A stretch of 64,000 bases of DNA from the NCBI GenBank assembly GCA_022496805.1, contig CM040099.1, forward strand, positions 20,630,031 to 20,694,030, written 5' to 3'. Of this stretch, positions 1 through 8,645 are shown piece after piece. This stretch comes from Pohlia nutans. Lineage: Eukaryota; Streptophyta; Bryopsida; Bryales; Mniaceae. The translations under genes were made by a program, and so were the position numbers. The notes under the pieces were generated by a model that was given only the letters and a program-made list of their open reading frames with translations, did not search any database and was not told where the DNA came from. Within the stretch, counting starts at the first letter, position 1; every line of letters starts with the position of its first letter.

Positions 1-739
1 AATCACAAAATAGTTACAACCAAAGACAAATATAAAATATCTAAAAAATACACCACCTATTCATGCCAATGGATAGACTCAAACCACATAACATACAATA
101 AATGGTTAGCACAACATGAACTCTTCCCACTAAACCTACCAGCGGTAATATATCACAATCTAAACTTGCTTACACAATACTACACAGAATATCGAAATAA
201 ACACTATCAAAATATTATAAACACACAATTTACACATGTACAAAATATAGACACAAGATACATCCCACCCCCAACAATCATTCCATACATTAAAACCTCG
301 ACAATTGAATGTAACCCAGAAAGAGACATAGACACAGACAAATGCACCATTCAAACACAAAATGACAAAATCCACATATACAACGACAGGTAAATATATC
401 ACCACCATTCCGACTACAAGACTAAAATGGCTATGGCAACAATATAACAACAACAAATACAACATCCACAGAATCATACCTGCTATACAAACATTTGAAA
501 CAGAAGTAGTATGGTTATACCAAAGATACGAACACAAAAACAGCAAAAAAAGTCCCAAAATAACACCTCATCACACCATCCCAACTAACATCCTAGACAC
601 ACTCATAACAACATTCAATATAACTCACTCATACTTTTCCTCACCAATAACATGTTCCCTGAAATCCACCCAATTCTACTCAACATTTGCCAGAGACAAG
701 ATTTTTGGCTCACTAGGGACAGCCTTTCAACACCAATGA
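1..739 (+). pseudogene. retrotransposon ORF, upstream broken part
   Basis: Frame 1 is open from base 1 to the stop ending at 393. The reading then continues in the frame starting at 362, so a frameshift lies at about 370-393. That frame is open until the TGA at 737-739, after which the same frame resumes directly into the 842-2737 coding region. Composition (A/C-rich, Asn, Thr, Ile and Tyr-rich protein) is the same on both sides of the breaks, so they are lesions in one ORF and not separate genes. The domain content of this part is not recognised with confidence. Confidence 0.6.
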
Positions 740-841
740 AAAGGTATCGGGTATGCCCACCCAAACGACGTCGACACCGCACAACAAGCAATCCACTGGG
801 CAAGATTAGCAGCTAAACAAGACCCTGAAACAATCACCATT

Positions 842-2737
842 TTGGCAATCCCAGACCCCACATGGTACCAAAATTTATCACCATACACTGGACCCTTTCC
901 AGACACGCACGCCATTATACATTTTGCCGCAGACACCATTACATATGACGAACCAACAATACCACCAGAACCCACCAAACCTCGATCGGAACCACTCGCA
1001 TTACACATATGGTGTATTCACCATCAAACCAACAGCATCGGCACATTCAACCAAATAAACAATATAAACACAACAATTGACAATCTACAAATTTCGCAAT
1101 ACCATACACAAACAGCACCACCCACACCACCAAACACAAAAGTTAACAAAAGTACAAAATGGAACAAACTCATATACCCGCCCTATAACAATCTACCAAA
1201 CACGTGGGTAAATCCCCTCCCAAATTTCGAAATAAACACTACAAAAAACTTTCTACCGCAGTACAGCTACTACACAGATGGATCCTTTTTACCACCTAAA
1301 GAAGATGAAAATGATGGTCATTGGAAAAAAGAAAAAGCAGGATATGGAATATACAACCCATCTAAGCCCGACTTACAAATATCCAAAAGACTACCTGGAC
1401 TACAAACTTGCTTCCGAGCAGAACTAATGGCCATACATGAGACTCTCTCACTAATAACCACTAAATACATAAACGAACCTGCACATATCTTCACAGACTG
1501 CCTCAACTGTATACACGTTCTAAACACTCAGCTAAAACACCCAACCCAACAAAACAACCACCCCGACAAAACCATATTAAAAGAAATGGTGGAAATGCTT
1601 CAAAAACGAACACAACCCACCACAATCTCCAAAGTAAAAGCACACGCTAAAATCAACGAAAATGAACACGCAGATCAGCTCGCAAAAGAAGGTACCATGA
1701 AAAGAGACTATCACGAAGCAGCAAATCCACACGAATTTGCACATACCATACCTTACTACTTCCAAAAAGATACATGGCCCGGTCCTATCAAACGACCAGA
1801 CAAAGGTCCAGTCAGATGTTTGGAAACATATATAAAGAAACATGACCGTGAAACTAATATAGAAATACTGGCAGAAGACTTCCCCAACATTAGCAAATGG
1901 ACAACAAACTCCATCATAGATAACGAAATGTCCAATGACTTCTGGAAAAACCCAGCAATAACAGACGCACAAAAAACAAGCATACTAAAATTCCGAACTG
2001 GACAATATATGGGTAACGCCCGAAAGCAATTAATTTTTGGCGCACAAAGATTCCCCTCAAAAACATGTCCCATCTGTAATTCACAAGACGCCGATACATG
2101 GCTACACGTACTCTTAATATGCAAACAACACCATATACACGCATTCAGAACCAAAAGACACAACAAAGCGGTTTGGGAATTACGCAAATTAATATTATCC
2201 TCCAATAAATCAAGATGCTACACTCTCATGAATGCAGGCACATTCAACAACAATCCACAAGAAAACACAGTCCCCCCCTGGTTACTACCATGTACTTGTG
2301 ATCAACGCAGATGTCAATGCAATGCCAGATTCAAACCAGATATACTATGCATTAAAGGCCTCCCATACCAAAGTCCACCCCCTCTCAACCCCGCTGATAA
2401 TCTAACCATACAATTTATAGAATTCACATACACAAACGACAGATTTTCACCAGAAACAATTGGTAGAAAAATCATAAAATACCAACCTCTCATTAATAAC
2501 ATCATACAACAAGGCTGGAAAGTAGATCCTCTTATAATAATCACAGCTGGAGCCAGAGGAACCACACACATCTCCTCAATGAAACATCTAGAAACAAAAT
2601 TCAACATTTGCGAAACCTCCATAAAACACACATTTAAAGCCATCAATACCATTGCCATACAATATGCCGGATCCATCCTCTTACGTAAAAGACGTATAGA
2701 AAATAATCAAACAATACCAACAAACGTAATACACTAA
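842..2737 (+). CDS. retrotransposon polyprotein C-terminal part: RNase H, zinc knuckle, nuclease-like domain
   Basis: 631 codons from the first ATG after the TGA at 737; the natural reading frame begins further upstream, so this start is formal. RNase H lies at about residues 140-285, with the four acidic positions present: D146 (YTDGSF), E194 (FRAELMAI), D219 (FTDCLNCI), and H268 with D278 (NEHADQLAKE). A CX2C...HX4C knuckle follows (C409, C412, H422, C427). A second Cys cluster is at 484-493. The C-terminal block has PD at 499-500, IEF at 526-528 and lysines at 543 and 546, which fits a PD-(D/E)XK restriction-like endonuclease as used by some non-LTR elements. The RNase H call is firm and the nuclease call is an inference. 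Confidence 0.8.
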   Translation: MAIPDPTWYQNLSPYTGPFPDTHAIIHFAADTITYDEPTIPPEPTKPRSEPLALHIWCIHHQTNSIGTFNQINNINTTIDNLQISQYHTQTAPPTPPNTKVNKSTKWNKLIYPPYNNLPNTWVNPLPNFEINTTKNFLPQYSYYTDGSFLPPKEDENDGHWKKEKAGYGIYNPSKPDLQISKRLPGLQTCFRAELMAIHETLSLITTKYINEPAHIFTDCLNCIHVLNTQLKHPTQQNNHPDKTILKEMVEMLQKRTQPTTISKVKAHAKINENEHADQLAKEGTMKRDYHEAANPHEFAHTIPYYFQKDTWPGPIKRPDKGPVRCLETYIKKHDRETNIEILAEDFPNISKWTTNSIIDNEMSNDFWKNPAITDAQKTSILKFRTGQYMGNARKQLIFGAQRFPSKTCPICNSQDADTWLHVLLICKQHHIHAFRTKRHNKAVWELRKLILSSNKSRCYTLMNAGTFNNNPQENTVPPWLLPCTCDQRRCQCNARFKPDILCIKGLPYQSPPPLNPADNLTIQFIEFTYTNDRFSPETIGRKIIKYQPLINNIIQQGWKVDPLIIITAGARGTTHISSMKHLETKFNICETSIKHTFKAINTIAIQYAGSILLRKRRIENNQTIPTNVIH

Positions 2738-2818
2738 AAGAGCGGGGGTAGTAGTGCAAACCACTGCTAGCCACTCTTTTCACACAACTAGCTCAACTTG
2801 TCTCAGGGGATAGATGGG

Positions 2819-2963
2819 GCCGGTTGGTTGGTACAACTTTCCTGCCATGAATACTCACTCGCAGCACCAAGCCATGTATATCACACCACTGCTCAACGAG
2901 CCCAATAGGTTTCGAACCCGGACCACATAACTGTGATACAATGCTCTTCACCAACCAACCAAA
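2819..2963 (-). mobile_element. tRNA-like SINE or tRNA-derived repeat
   Basis: Read on the minus strand, the unit begins GGTTGGTTGGTGAAGAGC and about 40 nt later has a good RNA polymerase III B-box, GGTTCGAAACC (complement at 2908-2920, in a GGTTTCGAACCC context). The two ends carry inverted GGTTGGTTGG / CCAACCAACC sequences. It lies just downstream of the retrotransposon ORF. No complete tRNA cloverleaf was found, so a functional tRNA gene is unlikely. Confidence 0.45.
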
Positions 2964-3130
2964 GAACTCATGACTTGGCGATAATACTTCATTTTAAACA
3001 GACCTTGTACAGATACACACCCACCTTCCATTTTCCTCAAAACCTGACATCTCTATTGCTACTGTTACTTTATTTTGGTTACTCTTTGATTAGGTTACTC
3101 ATTTGATTAGGCTACACTTTGTTAGGGTAG

Positions 3131-3270
3131 TATAGTGTCCATCCTCGAAAGGGGAGAGTAGTATTGGTCCAATGTCCCTTTGTCCTGTGGGCATCGGGTC
3201 ATTGCCATTACGAACGGACACTTTATTCACGCCGGCCTTGTAATAGGGCTGGTGTTTCTATCTATGTGCA
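3131..3270 (+). repeat. (TCTA)n-tailed dispersed repeat, copy 1
   Basis: Shared block: GGCTCTTTGTC-like text, then a TTATTCACGCCGGCCTTG hairpin, then GGxGTTTCTATCTATC. It matches copies at 8400-8512, 19672-19742 and 36521-36664, all in the same orientation. A short 3' hairpin followed by a (TCTA)n tail suggests a SINE or the 3' end of a LINE. The 5' limit is set by similarity to the 36.5 kb copy. Confidence 0.55.
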
Positions 3271-3370
3271 GAAGTCCATTTCGCCCCCTTTTCCAGGCAA
3301 CCACCGACAGCCAGAGACCATCCGATGTACTTGGAGTTCATCGGACGGCTCTACCCAAACGTTCAGTAGT

Positions 3371-3490
3371 CAATTCGGGTCTGATCACTTGCCTCGGGGT
3401 TTGCCTCGGGCCTGTATACTAGCTTCGGGGTTAGCCTCGAGAATGTACAATTCGGGTCTGATCACTTGCCTCGGGGTTTGCCTTCGCTCC
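3371..3490. repeat. short direct repeat pair
   Basis: A block of about 33 bp beginning CAATTCGGGTCTGATCACTT occurs at 3371-3403 and again at 3449-3481, 78 bp apart, in a GC-richer stretch. No coding role is seen. Confidence 0.6.
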
Positions 3491-3602
3491 CATTCGCTCC
3501 GGGTTCCGGGTTCGCGCGCTTTGATCCGATCAACTTACTTCCAACGGCCAAGAATAGATCGATCATACTGTATGTCTTTAATTAACGTTTAAACTCCATA
3601 TT

Positions 3603-3770
3603 TGTTTAATTTGGACTTTCTACCATATTGGGACTCTTTGAAATCTACAATTGGTATAGATTTAGTGGGCAATTTTCTACTGATCTATCTATCTAATCTA
3701 TCTATCTATCTAATCTATCCCAGTTGTAGATTTCAAAGAGTCTCAATATGGTGGAAAGTCCCAATTAAAC
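3603..3770. repeat. foldback element with microsatellite loop
   Basis: Inverted arms of about 50 bp: TTTAATTTGGACTTTCTACC... at 3606 pairs with ...GGTGGAAAGTCCCAATTAAA near 3768. The loop holds an ATCT-type microsatellite (ATCTATCTATCTAATC). It is probably a MITE; no target duplication was resolved. Confidence 0.6.
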
Positions 3771-4337
3771 GAATATGGCATGCATACTTAGCTCTTTGTT
3801 GTGGGTAGTCGATCCCCTTCACCTGACAGATCGAGGTCATATATAATTGTGTCCGCCCTGCTGCTTCTTCCTTCATTTCCAATCCTCGGTTAATTTCCCT
3901 AGTAAGTATAGTACGTCGTCGCAGTCTATCTGAGTGAATTAAACGTGTAGCTGGTTGTGCTTGCAGAATGGTCACCTAAGTATATCAGACATCTATCTGT
4001 GTTGACTTGGGCTGCAAACTTAGTTTCCGAATGGGTGTTCACCTCTCCAACGTGCCCACGCTTTGACTTCGATCATGTTGATCGTGATGTTAGTAGAACT
4101 CATGAATAATGCACCAGTTGATATTTCCAAAATTAATGGCAGATTCACTTGAATGTTTTGTGGAGAAAGAGAAGGAGAGGCAGGCTGATCGAGTGAATTA
4201 CTGGAGATTGGTGACTGTAGAAGAATTTTATCTTGACTGACATGTTTGGGGAATTTGGAACTAGCCTGCTTAATTTCTATGAAATATATCGGAATTAATT
4301 AATATGGTTCGATAGTGTGCAGCTCCTTGCCGTTAAA

Positions 4338-6090
4338 ATGGGAGTACAATGGAGTGGAGTGTTGCAGGCGCTGTGGATCGGCCTTGTCATTCAGATGGTG
4401 ATCTCTGTGCTCTGCGTTCTCTGTGCTTGTCTCTGGAAGTCCATGAAGCAGCGCATGTCACGGCCACCAGGTTACATATACACATACTTCGTCTGTCCCA
4501 CAGATTGAATAGAATGTTACTCGATCAGTCAGTCGTTATAATTCCAGTTACTTTGTAGTGAGTTGACCAAAGACAGGAGTTCGAGGAAGAAAAACGAACG
4601 TTTGGTCATTCTTACATATGAGGCCTCACTCAGGCAGCTTGTTATTGTTCTTTCAGTACACTCGGAGTGCATAATTTTTCAACGAGAATCTTTAGTTATT
4701 TCTTGTATCACAGGCGGAGTGGTCGATGCTGAACGTGATCTCGAAATGGGGACCATGAACGGCGGCGAAGGTGAAATATATATTGCATCAATCTCCTTTC
4801 ATTGTTTTACTGCTCGTTCAACATATCCTACAAAATAGAATAGCTATGTACGTTGCTCAGTCAGTCATTAGAATAATTATAGTTTGCGTGTAGTAGTTGA
4901 CTAAAGACAGGGGAAAGAACGTTTGCTCCCTCATATATATGCATGAGGCCTCATGCAGGCTTGTTGTTCATGAGTACCTTTTTCTAAGCGACTCCTTGTT
5001 TCTTAATTCACAGGTGGAGAGGTGATCATTGCTGAACGTGATCTCGAAATGGGGACCATGAATGGCGGCCAAGGTGAAATAAATAATTGTGCTTCAATCT
5101 CCTCTCCTTGTCTTCTGCTCGCTCACGTACGTTTTCGTGCAGCTCTTGAATGATCTAACATCATGCTGCTCGATCACTAGCTTAATTTGGCCATGGTCCT
5201 GATCACCTGCACTGGACTAAATAATATCATGCATCCAGGCCGAATTTCTTGACTTATATATTTACTAGCAAACCCGTTGTTGCATTGGGAACGTAAGAAT
5301 CAATTGGGAACACAAAGGAATATGGGAACTTTGGGAACATAAAGAGAATGTGAGAACATTGGGAAACATGATGGGAACATGACGGGAACATGACGGGAAC
5401 GCTAGGGAACATGACGGGAACGCTAGGGAACATGAAGGGAAGGTTAGGGAATGTCATGGGAAGCTTTTAGGAACATCATGAAAACTGTAGAGAATATGAT
5501 GAGAATATGATGAAAAGTTGGATGAAAGATAATTATGGATGTGAAATGTGGATGATTTAGTCACATGGTATCATGACAGATACGAAGTAGGATAGTGACA
5601 ATCATGATATAGTGAGAGGAGAAATTGAATTGGAATCAAGTAATGAATTGTTGCCTCGGGGAGGTCACTTCCAAATATTACGTAACAACGTGCGAACAAA
5701 GATAGGGTCCCAAAAATTCTTTGAAGTTAATTTTTATAAATGATTTACATTAATATAGGATGCTCACAATTCATTACAAGAATAAAATGAGAATATTCTT
5801 GAAATATTTCTAATTATAATAAGAATTAGTTTTAATTTTTAGGGTAATTTTAATTACCCTTTGTTCACACGTGATACTCAAAAGATACAAAGAGTGACCT
5901 CCCCGAGATTGTTGCAGGGGTCAATCATCCTGGCATTGCAGATTACGAAGATGCCCACTGTGAAGGCCATGATCTGGAAGTGAGTGAGGAAGACGAGGCA
6001 GTTCTTGGCGATGGATCCAACCAGCAAAGTGCACATGTTCCTGCAATCCAAGAATCTAAGGTTATGAAGTTGCCCATCACCGATTTTTGA
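4338..6090 (+). CDS. small membrane protein with acidic tail, copy A (four exons)
   Basis: Proposed exons: 4338-4470, 4714-4770, 5014-5073 and 5918-6090. All junctions have GT/AG and all introns are phase 1, giving 140 aa. The N-terminus (MGVQWSGVLQALWIGL...) is one hydrophobic helix, residues about 4-33, followed by basic KSMKQRM and a long acidic tail (VSEEDEAVLGDGS). It matches copies B, C and D on the minus strand, including the DLEMG...NGGE exon. Exons 2 and 3 are a tandem duplication: both encode AERDLEMGTMNGG and are symmetrical 1-1, so either or both could be used. The last exon is longer than in B-D and ends at TGA 6088-6090. The family is not recognised. The start is the ATG conserved in all four copies. 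Confidence 0.65.
4500..5110 (+). repeat. tandem intragenic duplication of exon 2 plus flanking intron
   Basis: About 300 bp is present twice. AGTTGACCAAAGACAGG and GAGGCCTCACTCAGG (about 4561-4635) correspond to AGTTGACTAAAGACAGG and GAGGCCTCATGCAGG (about 4896-4960). Each is followed by a TTCTTxxTTxxCAGG acceptor and a nearly identical exon. The unit includes acceptor, exon and donor. Confidence 0.75.
5265..5640 (-). mobile_element. Helitron-like short repeat (GGGAACAT-rich)
   Basis: Minus-strand 3' end reads ...AACGGGTTTGCTAG followed by T, resembling the hairpin-CTAG-T end of Helitrons. The body is a series of GGGAACAT(GACGGGAACGCTA) words, partly tandem at 5350-5440. Relatives lie at 9694-10004, about 40105-40340 and about 56397-56930. 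The 5' limit is uncertain. Confidence 0.4.
5655..5907. mobile_element. hAT-type MITE with 8-bp target duplication
   Basis: 253 bp. Terminal inverted repeats are CTCGGGGAGGTCACT (5655-5669) and AGTGACCTCCCCGAG (5893-5907). A perfect 8-bp direct duplication, ATTGTTGC, flanks it at 5647-5654 and 5908-5915. An 8-bp duplication is the hAT signature. No coding capacity. The right duplication sits directly against the AG acceptor of the last exon of copy A. Confidence 0.88.
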
Positions 6091-6616
6091 AACACATCCA
6101 AAACATTATTAGTACATACTAAATATTCATATTTATGACCGGTTTTACCTTGAAGGGTTGACGGGGATAGTAGATACGTTGGTGCATATTTGACATTTGT
6201 TGTAAATAGAAAGTTCCAAATTGAGATCAAAATAGCGTATTAAAATCATGTCGATGTAAATTTTAACTTCACTTTTGATCTTAAACTCATAGGAGATGTG
6301 GAACCATACCAAATACAATGAAATACTGGTGTATTATAGTGGTCGGAAAGGGCTCTCTGGACCTTTGAGGGTTAAGCTTGCACGAATGATACGAATGATA
6401 TGATAATTATTCAATTCTTTTAAGAAATAATAGCGATATCTCTAAGAACAGGTCTACAAATATTTCCCACACATTCTGTTGTTTGTTGCACTTCATAGGG
6501 CTTTACTTGCAGTCAAACTATTGAGTTCATATCATGTCAGATTCAGAAACTTAGCAATGGTTGATTGGTTAAGTATTTATACTGAGCAATTAGGTCATGG
6601 TTGTTATATGTCCAAG

Positions 6617-6936
6617 GTCCAGTTGGAGACCATGGCACAGGCCACCCAGGCTGAGACAGAAAGAGCCATTAAAGTGTCTGTTGTGGCGGACGTTGCACAT
6701 ACCCAACAAGACAAGATGCTCATCAAAGAGTAAGTTCAAATGCAAAGATTCTTGTTGTTTCCTTTTTAGTTTTTTATATTTTTAATTTTCTTACAAATGG
6801 TTTTAGACAAAGCACAACAATTCATTGACAAGAGTAAGTCACATTGTATGTTCTGTGAATTATGCATCATTGATTGTGCAGCATGATCAACAAAGCGGCA
6901 GTACTCTTGGAGGGTGTCGAGGTTGGACATGAATGA
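6617..6936 (+). CDS. unknown gene or fragment, two terminal exons
   Basis: Proposed exons are about 6617-6729 and 6882-6936. The first, after a possible AG acceptor at 6615-6616, encodes VQLETMAQATQAETERAI and continues to DKMLIK. It ends in phase 2 at GA/GTAAGT. The second follows TGATTGTGCAG and encodes DMINKAAVLLEGVEVGHE then TGA. Joined, the frame stays open across perfect splice sites and looks like amphipathic helices. Upstream exons are not found; an in-frame ATG occurs at 6479 and another at 6557. The protein is not recognised. A CACTA-like MITE begins 34 bp after the stop. Confidence 0.35.
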
Positions 6937-6970
6937 TCCTGCACTCGTGCACTACAATGTCATCAACCTT

Positions 6971-7868
6971 CACTACTAGAATGTGGGAGGTTTTTCAATG
7001 TTTGTAAGCAACGTTTATATAACCTTAGCAAATAAGCAACGTTTGAGAGCAACGTTTGTCTTTGAGCAACAATTTGGAGGTGAGAGCAAAGTTTTGTGTT
7101 CCCAATGACGTTCTCACAATGTTCTCAAGCCAAGCTATTTATCCCATAAAGTTTGTTAAGGGGTGAGTGAGGTCGAAGATACTTATTGTGAAGCCGGCCA
7201 TTGCTATACGATATATTAAACAGTCTTATTATGCCAAACATTGTATTGAATACTATATTATATGATATATGTTATATGTTATACTATATGATATACTGTA
7301 ACACCATAGCAAGTTCGCCACCTGGCGAAGGAATTTTTTTTTTTTGAAAAAATAAGGTTCGCCCCTCAAAAACTGAATTTATCAAATTTCGTTTTTTAGC
7401 AAAAAGTCAGTAAAAATGACCTTAAATAGCTTAGAAATAACAAAATATTGCAAAAACTAATTTATTCTATTTTTGTTTTTCTATATTCAGAATTTTCTAA
7501 TTTTTACGTTTTTTATTTTTAGAATTATTTTTGGACGAACGTGCTATGGTACTACAGTAGTATACTATAATTACCCACATATATATATATATATATATAT
7601 GCTATACTATAAATTACCCACATTAAATTTTCGTAGTATATTTCCACAGTAAATTCCTACAAAGGGAACTTCCAAGTACAAACTTCTTTAAACTGAATAA
7701 AGCTAGCCCCCACAAACACTGCAATAAGCATGTTTCAAAACATTACTACGTTACAAAAACATTTTTAGCGATGTTCAAACAATGTCTAAAGGGGCTTTGG
7801 GGCGCATTCCTTCTAGTGTTAAGAGCAAAATCTCCAATATTGTTGAGCCCCCCTCATTTCTAGTAGTG
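6971..7868. mobile_element. CACTA-like non-autonomous element with 3-bp duplication
   Basis: 898 bp beginning CACTACTAGAAT and ending ATTTCTAGTAGTG, flanked by CTT at 6968-6970 and 7869-7871. CACTA-type ends plus a 3-bp duplication fit the superfamily. The inside is non-coding. It holds a nested inverted repeat (ACTGTAACACCATAGCA at 7296 versus TGCTATGGTACTACAGT near 7560) and an (AT)n run at about 7581-7600. Confidence 0.75.
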
Positions 7869-7889
7869 CTTGAATGACATGATTATATG

Positions 7890-8166
7890 GAAGGAAACCA
7901 TACCATCTTGTAGTGCATGTTATTCCAATTTCATTACAATATTCTTTATTTTTTTGTGTTAAATCAAAATTTTTAATTGAATTTCAAGAAAAAACCTTAC
8001 AAAATTAATTTAAAAATATTAATAAAAAAAATACGACGAATCCAACCGTACATATGTGATCTTCATATGGACATTAACAACTTTCGCTATGTACATCAAT
8101 TCCATTTTGTTTTTTCATCAAAAAAAATTATAACTAATCTTTGAAAACTGGACATTAAAGGGTTAA
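7890..8166. repeat. dispersed repeat with piggyBac-like end
   Basis: Similar to 23461-23756 on the same strand and to about 29060-29330 inverted. The shared words include ACCATACCATCTTGTAGT and GATCTTCATATGGACATT-like text. It ends GGACATTAAAGGGTTAA, a variant of the piggyBac-type terminus. It directly abuts a second MITE at 8163. Confidence 0.6.
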
Positions 8167-8369
8167 AATGCCAAATTTAATCAATCATATTGTGAAAAGT
8201 ATAATTAACATAGGAGCAAAATTTATATCACCAAAATTAGTGAAGAACATTGCGTGTATTAGTCAAAAAACAAACAAAATTAAACAAAAAGGAAATCCAT
8301 GTAGACCCTACTCAAAACTGCAAAAAAACAAGAGGCCCAATTTGGGTTTTTTGGTCCTTTAGGGGTTAA
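8163..8369. mobile_element. piggyBac-type MITE, family 1
   Basis: About 200 bp, ending GGTCCTTTAGGGG then TTAA (8366-8369). The interior matches the copy at 8785-9000: ATTGTGAAAAxTATAAT, then ACCAAAATTxG, then AACATTGCxTGTxTTxGTC. The left terminus is lost where it joins the preceding repeat. Confidence 0.65.
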
Positions 8370-8399
8370 ACAAAGGGATACCATGTTTACTCTATCATT

Positions 8400-8512
8400 A
8401 CCTGCCAAGATTGTTCCAATGGCTCTTTGTCTGGTGGGCAATTAACATTACGAACATACACTTTATTCACGCTAGCCTCGAAAGAGGACCAAAGTTTCTA
8501 TCTATCTACCGG
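8400..8512 (+). repeat. (TCTA)n-tailed dispersed repeat, copy 2
   Basis: Contains AATGGCTCTTTGTCTGGTGG, CTTTATTCACGCTAGCC and a TTTCTATCTATCTA tail. Homologous to 3131-3270 and 36521-36664. Confidence 0.55.
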
Positions 8513-8645
8513 CCAAGGAAAATGCATACATATTGTGAATATCCTCAAACAAATCCCACAAGCCACTACATTTAACGCATTTGGAGCTTCGGCATTCCGA
8601 GCTCCGGTATAACAATCTACAGTGACTTTGCCATGATGAACATAA

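Larger units (their letters stand above)
1..2760 (+). mobile_element. non-LTR retrotransposon, 3' part, cut by the window edge
   Basis: The coding strand is strikingly G-poor and A/C-rich over its whole length, unlike the flanks. An open frame runs from base 1 to about 390, shifts frame, and continues from 362 to 2737 with one in-frame TGA at 737-739. The downstream part carries RNase H, a Cys/His knuckle and a nuclease-like C-terminus. Reverse transcriptase is not inside the window and should lie to the left. RNase H plus a C-terminal endonuclease suggests an early-branching clade; Utopia-like is one possibility, but this is inference from memory. The frameshift and stop indicate a decayed copy. 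Confidence 0.75.

Noticed and set aside
160..558. 132-codon minus-strand open frame rich in Val, Cys, Leu and Tyr
   Set aside because: Shadow of the A/C-rich retrotransposon ORF; its odd composition is produced by the complementary strand.
1577..2205. minus-strand open frames of 131 and 149 codons
   Set aside because: Antisense shadows of the RNase H-bearing ORF, which carries the conserved motifs.
2905..2925. possible tRNA gene
   Set aside because: Only the B-box region is convincing; acceptor and anticodon stems do not pair.
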